Shown: positions 6,315 to 8,571 of the stretch, piece by piece | Position numbering within the stretch: position 1 is the first letter of the stretch | Layout of the letters: each line of letters opens with the position of its first letter | Source: Candidatus Avoscillospira stercoripullorum | GTDB lineage: Bacteria > Bacillota > Clostridia > Oscillospirales > Oscillospiraceae | Direction of reading: 5' to 3' | Length of the DNA: 8,571 nucleotides | Assembly: GCA_018712905.1 (NCBI GenBank) | Contig: DVGD01000188.1 | Coordinates: 1-8,571 of the forward strand | Position numbers and translations under genes: made by a program | The notes under the pieces: generated by a model | The model's database searches: none | What the model was told of the DNA's origin: nothing | What the model saw: only the letters and a program-made list of their open reading frames with translations

Positions 6315-7250
6315 ATGGAGAAGATAAAAGCCAGCCCCAAGCGTCCGCCCCGGACAAAGGCACGTACCGGTGCCGTCCGCCGCGTCAATGACGCTATCCG
6401 CAATCTGATGCACGCCTCTTGCTTTTTGGGGCCGAGCTTTCTGGGCGTGCTGCTGTTTTTCATCGTCCCCTTCGGGGTGGTGGTGTACTATTCTTTCATC
6501 CAGGGTCCCATGGACAGTAGCTTTGTGGGGCTTCAAAATTATGAAAACGTCATGGCGAACTCCGCCTTTCAGCTGGCGGTGAAGAATACTGTGGTGTTCA
6601 CCGGCGTGGCCGTACCCCTGGCGGTGGTGCTTTCGCTGGTGCTGGCACTGATGCTGGAGTGCCGAATCCCCCTGAAGTCCCAGTTCCGCACCTTTTTCTT
6701 AAGCCCCATGGTGGTGCCCATTGCGTCCATCATTCTGGTGTGGCAGGTGCTCTTCCACTCCAACGGCGTGGTCAATGAATTTCTGGCCACCTTTGGCGTG
6801 GACAAGATTGACTGGCTCAAATCCGACTTCTGCAAGGTTGTCATCGTGGTACTCTTTGAATGGAAGAACCTGGGCTATTTCATGATCCTCTTCATGGCGG
6901 CGCTCAACAACATTCCCAGATCCCTTCTGGAGGTGGCCGACGTGGAGGGCGCCTCGGCGGTGCACAAGTTCTTCAAGATCAAGCTCCGCTATCTCTCGCC
7001 CACGGTACTCTTCGTGACCATCCTGGCCATCATCAATTCCTTCAAGGTCTTCCGGGAGATCTACCTGCTCACCGGCAACTATCCCTACACAGGACTTTAT
7101 ATGATGCAGCACTTTATGAACAACATGTTCCGAGATCTCGACTACCAGCGGCTTTCCGCCGCGGCGGTGATCCTTGCGCTCGGCATGGTGGTGCTCATCG
7201 CCATCCTCTTTGCGGTGGAAAACTGGTTCGGAAAGGATGTGGAAGGATGA
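6315..7250 (+). CDS. CUT1 sugar ABC transporter permease (MsmF/UgpA type)
   Basis: This 311-residue protein is a membrane subunit of a binding-protein-dependent importer. After a basic cytoplasmic tail of about 31 residues come about six membrane segments (near 36-62, 88-114, 124-147, 174-196, 229-245, 283-305). The loop that docks on the ATPase, the EAA motif, reads EVADVEGAS...I-K-L-R at 206-225; the usual Pro of the I-x-LP ending is Arg225, a modest deviation. It should pair with the next gene's product to form the channel. The ATG at 6315 has only a weak SD (GAG, 7 bases upstream), in contrast to its neighbours; an alternative start is Met32, which would drop the basic tail. The weak site and the hairpin-rich spacer both suggest lower output than the lipoprotein. 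No ATPase gene is seen, so a shared MsmX-type ATPase is likely. Confidence 0.93.
   Translation: MEKIKASPKRPPRTKARTGAVRRVNDAIRNLMHASCFLGPSFLGVLLFFIVPFGVVVYYSFIQGPMDSSFVGLQNYENVMANSAFQLAVKNTVVFTGVAVPLAVVLSLVLALMLECRIPLKSQFRTFFLSPMVVPIASIILVWQVLFHSNGVVNEFLATFGVDKIDWLKSDFCKVVIVVLFEWKNLGYFMILFMAALNNIPRSLLEVADVEGASAVHKFFKIKLRYLSPTVLFVTILAIINSFKVFREIYLLTGNYPYTGLYMMQHFMNNMFRDLDYQRLSAAAVILALGMVVLIAILFAVENWFGKDVEG
7233..7237 (+). promoter_or_regulatory. Ribosome binding site of the second permease
   Basis: AAGGA lies 9 bases before the ATG at 7247, within the end of the first permease gene. GGAAGG immediately before the ATG is too close to act. The site together with the ATGA overlap fixes this start and rules out the longer in-frame extension upstream. 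Confidence 0.65.
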
Positions 7251-8128
7251 AAAAGCCGCGCCTCTTTTCCCGCACCGCCCTCACCATTTTGGCTGCGGTG
7301 TTCGCCATTCTCTTTCTCCTGCCCACGGTGCTCACCATCACCAATTCCTTTATGACCCAGAGCGAGATCACCGCCAACTACGGCCAGGTCTTCGCCACGG
7401 CCAAGCAGGGCACCAGTTACATTGCCGATACCATCAATTTGAAGTTCATCCCCGACAAGGTGAGCTTCTCGCAGTATATCACCGTGCTGTTCCGAAGCCC
7501 GGACTATCTTCTGAAATTCTGGAATTCGGTGATTTTGGTGGTACCCATCGTAATTTTGCAGTTAATCATCGCCTCCATTGCCGCCTACGGCTTCACCCGA
7601 TGGCGCGGCAAGGTCAGCGATGTGATCTTCTTTTCCTACGTCATCCTGATGCTCATGCCCTACCAGGTGACGCTGGTACCCAACTATCTGGTGAGCGACT
7701 GGCTGGGGATCCTCAATACCCGCTGGGCAATTATCCTGCCGGGCGCCTTCGCACCGTTCTCTGTGTTTCTGCTCACCAAATTTATGCGGCGCATTCCCAA
7801 TTCTCTCATTGAGGCGGCCAAGCTGGACGGCTCCAGCGAGTTCCAGATCTTCAAGAACATCTGCCTGCCCCAGTGCCGCAGCGCCCTCTATTCTATTGCG
7901 ATCCTGGTGTTCATCGACTACTGGAATATGGTGGAGCAGCCGCTGATTTTGCTCAACGACGCAAGTAAGCAGCCTTTGTCGGTGTACCTTTCCACCATCA
8001 ACTCCGGCGAGATCGGCATTGCCTTTGCCATCGCTGTCATCTACATGATCCCCGGCCTTCTCCTGTTCCTCCACGGCGAGGAATTCCTGGTGGAAGGCAT
8101 CGCCCACTCCGGTTCGGTGAAGGGCTAA
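7247..8128 (+). CDS. CUT1 sugar ABC transporter permease (MsmG/UgpE type)
   Basis: This 293-residue permease is the second channel subunit. It has a short basic N-terminus (MKKPRLFSR), a first membrane segment at about 11-33 ending in TNSFM, typical of this half, and several further hydrophobic segments. Its EAA loop is classical: EAAKLDGSS at 189-197, then FQIFKNICLP ending at Pro208, where the ATPase should dock. The start overlaps the previous stop as ATGA (7247-7250), a sign of translational coupling and equal amounts of the two permeases. The frame stays open about 129 codons further upstream, but that part lies entirely over the first permease and reads as non-protein-like sequence. The external loop after segment 1 (about 36-80) seems rather long; the significance is unclear. 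Confidence 0.95.
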   Translation: MKKPRLFSRTALTILAAVFAILFLLPTVLTITNSFMTQSEITANYGQVFATAKQGTSYIADTINLKFIPDKVSFSQYITVLFRSPDYLLKFWNSVILVVPIVILQLIIASIAAYGFTRWRGKVSDVIFFSYVILMLMPYQVTLVPNYLVSDWLGILNTRWAIILPGAFAPFSVFLLTKFMRRIPNSLIEAAKLDGSSEFQIFKNICLPQCRSALYSIAILVFIDYWNMVEQPLILLNDASKQPLSVYLSTINSGEIGIAFAIAVIYMIPGLLLFLHGEEFLVEGIAHSGSVKG

Positions 8129-8147
8129 ATTCCAAACGTGTACTGCT

Positions 8148-8161
8148 GCGCCTCCAGGCGC
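8148..8161 (+). other. Small hairpin between permease and adaptor genes
   Basis: GCGCC-TCCA-GGCGC forms a 5-bp G-C stem in the 61-base gap, with no T-run after it. It is not a terminator, so the adaptor gene is probably in the same transcript; no promoter was recognised in the gap. Confidence 0.35.
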
Positions 8162-8172
8162 CAAACCACCAA

Positions 8173-8178
8173 GAGAGG
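8173..8178 (+). promoter_or_regulatory. Ribosome binding site of the adaptor gene
   Basis: GAGAGG lies 11 bases before the ATG at 8190. A nearer ATG at 8180 is in another frame, which ends near 8377 and does not read as a protein. Confidence 0.55.
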
Positions 8179-8189
8179 TATGATACCCT

Positions 8190-8571
8190 ATGCAAAGAAC
8201 AAAACGACGGGAATGGGTCAAGACCTTTGCCATCATTTTTCTGGCGATTCTCTTAGTGCTCACCTTCTTTTCCAACACCATCATGAACCGCTCTCTTCCC
8301 GAGGTGGCGGCGCAGTATGTGGAATCTGGCACCATCAATGCCAAGATCCGCGGTACTGCCACCGTGGCGGCAGATGAGACCTATGATGTCACCATCAATC
8401 AGACGCGCAAGATCCGCAGCGTTATGGTGAAGGTGGGCGACAATGTCTCAGCGGGGGACATCCTCTTTGTCCTGGAGCCGGCGGACAGCGAGGAGCTGAA
8501 AACTGCCCAGAAGACCTTGAGCGATATGGAGCTGGCCTATCAGAAGAGCCTCATTGAGGCCTCCAACGCCA
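8190..8571 (+). CDS. HlyD/membrane-fusion-type adaptor, N-terminal part, 3' truncated by the window
   Basis: The first 127 residues are present and the frame is open to the window end. A basic N-terminus (MQRTKRREW) leads to one membrane segment at about 12-31, so most of the protein lies outside the cell. Then come a beta stretch with SGTINAKIRGTATV (46-59) and a half lipoyl-like motif, I-RSVMVKVGDNVSAGDILFVLE (75-96), as in HlyD, MacA and YknX adaptors. After residue 99 a charged helix begins, the expected start of the alpha hairpin. In Gram-positive bacteria such proteins usually work with an ABC exporter of the MacB/YknYZ type, which would lie just downstream if present. Here it follows an importer's permeases by 61 bases with no terminator between, so co-transcription is likely. 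Its partner and substrate are unknown. The start at 8190 rests on the SD and on protein-like sequence directly after it. Confidence 0.85.
   Translation, partial: MQRTKRREWVKTFAIIFLAILLVLTFFSNTIMNRSLPEVAAQYVESGTINAKIRGTATVAADETYDVTINQTRKIRSVMVKVGDNVSAGDILFVLEPADSEELKTAQKTLSDMELAYQKSLIEASNA

Noticed and set aside
3684..6536. A 950-codon open frame on the minus strand across the lipoprotein gene
   Set aside because: It is the antisense shadow of a GC-rich gene: its translation is monotonous His/Val/Gly/Leu without domain motifs, while the plus strand has a lipobox, SD, promoter and clear SBP motifs.
6860..7246. In-frame upstream extension of the second permease
   Set aside because: It fully overlaps the first permease, reads as low-quality sequence, and ATG 7247 has an SD and the typical N-terminus of this family.
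8138..8377. Short plus-strand frame overlapping the adaptor start
   Set aside because: The frame that begins at 8190 gives a basic tail, a membrane segment and lipoyl-like motif; the other gives no recognisable protein.
1..8571. tRNA, rRNA, CRISPR array, transposase or phage genes
   Set aside because: Nothing with these features was recognised; almost the whole window is explained by the genes listed, and no gap exceeds 250 bases.

Overview
The window is GC-rich bacterial DNA with strong G/C preference at third codon positions. It has clear Shine-Dalgarno (SD) sites, a lipobox signal peptide and multi-gene operons without outer-membrane genes. Together with the style of the proteins (a CUT1 importer without its own ATPase, a clostridial-type phosphofructokinase, a membrane-anchored HlyD-like adaptor) this suggests a high-GC Gram-positive anaerobe, most likely a gut clostridium of the Oscillospiraceae/Ruminococcaceae kind. 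That placement is inference from style, not from a marker gene.

Layout. (1) 1-2398, plus strand: the end of one ABC exporter half-transporter and a complete second one, overlapping by 14 bases. Their motifs fit a heterodimeric exporter with one degenerate and one canonical ATPase site. A 15-bp perfect hairpin just after the second stop ends this operon. (2) 2474-3451, minus strand: pfkA, ATP-type 6-phosphofructokinase, convergent with the exporter. (3) 3452-3698: a divergent control region with one promoter facing each way. The plus-strand promoter has perfect TTGACA and TATAAT boxes. A small palindrome sits at the predicted pfkA start of transcription. (4) 3699-8571, plus strand: an importer operon. 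It holds an 824-residue lipoprotein that joins a beta-propeller-like N-terminal half to a family 1 solute-binding C-terminal half. Next come a 141-base spacer full of nested inverted repeats, two CUT1 permeases overlapping by ATGA, and the start of a HlyD/membrane-fusion-type adaptor that runs off the window.

How they fit together. The lipoprotein should capture a solute (a sugar or oligosaccharide by family, substrate unknown) outside the membrane and hand it to the two permeases. The ATPase is absent and is presumably a shared MsmX-type subunit encoded elsewhere. PfkA, divergently transcribed from the same control region, would act on sugar phosphates in glycolysis. The adaptor gene next to an importer is the oddest element: such adaptors normally serve export complexes. 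The exporter pair at the left end appears unrelated to the importer operon. No RNA genes, CRISPR arrays, transposases or phage genes were seen.
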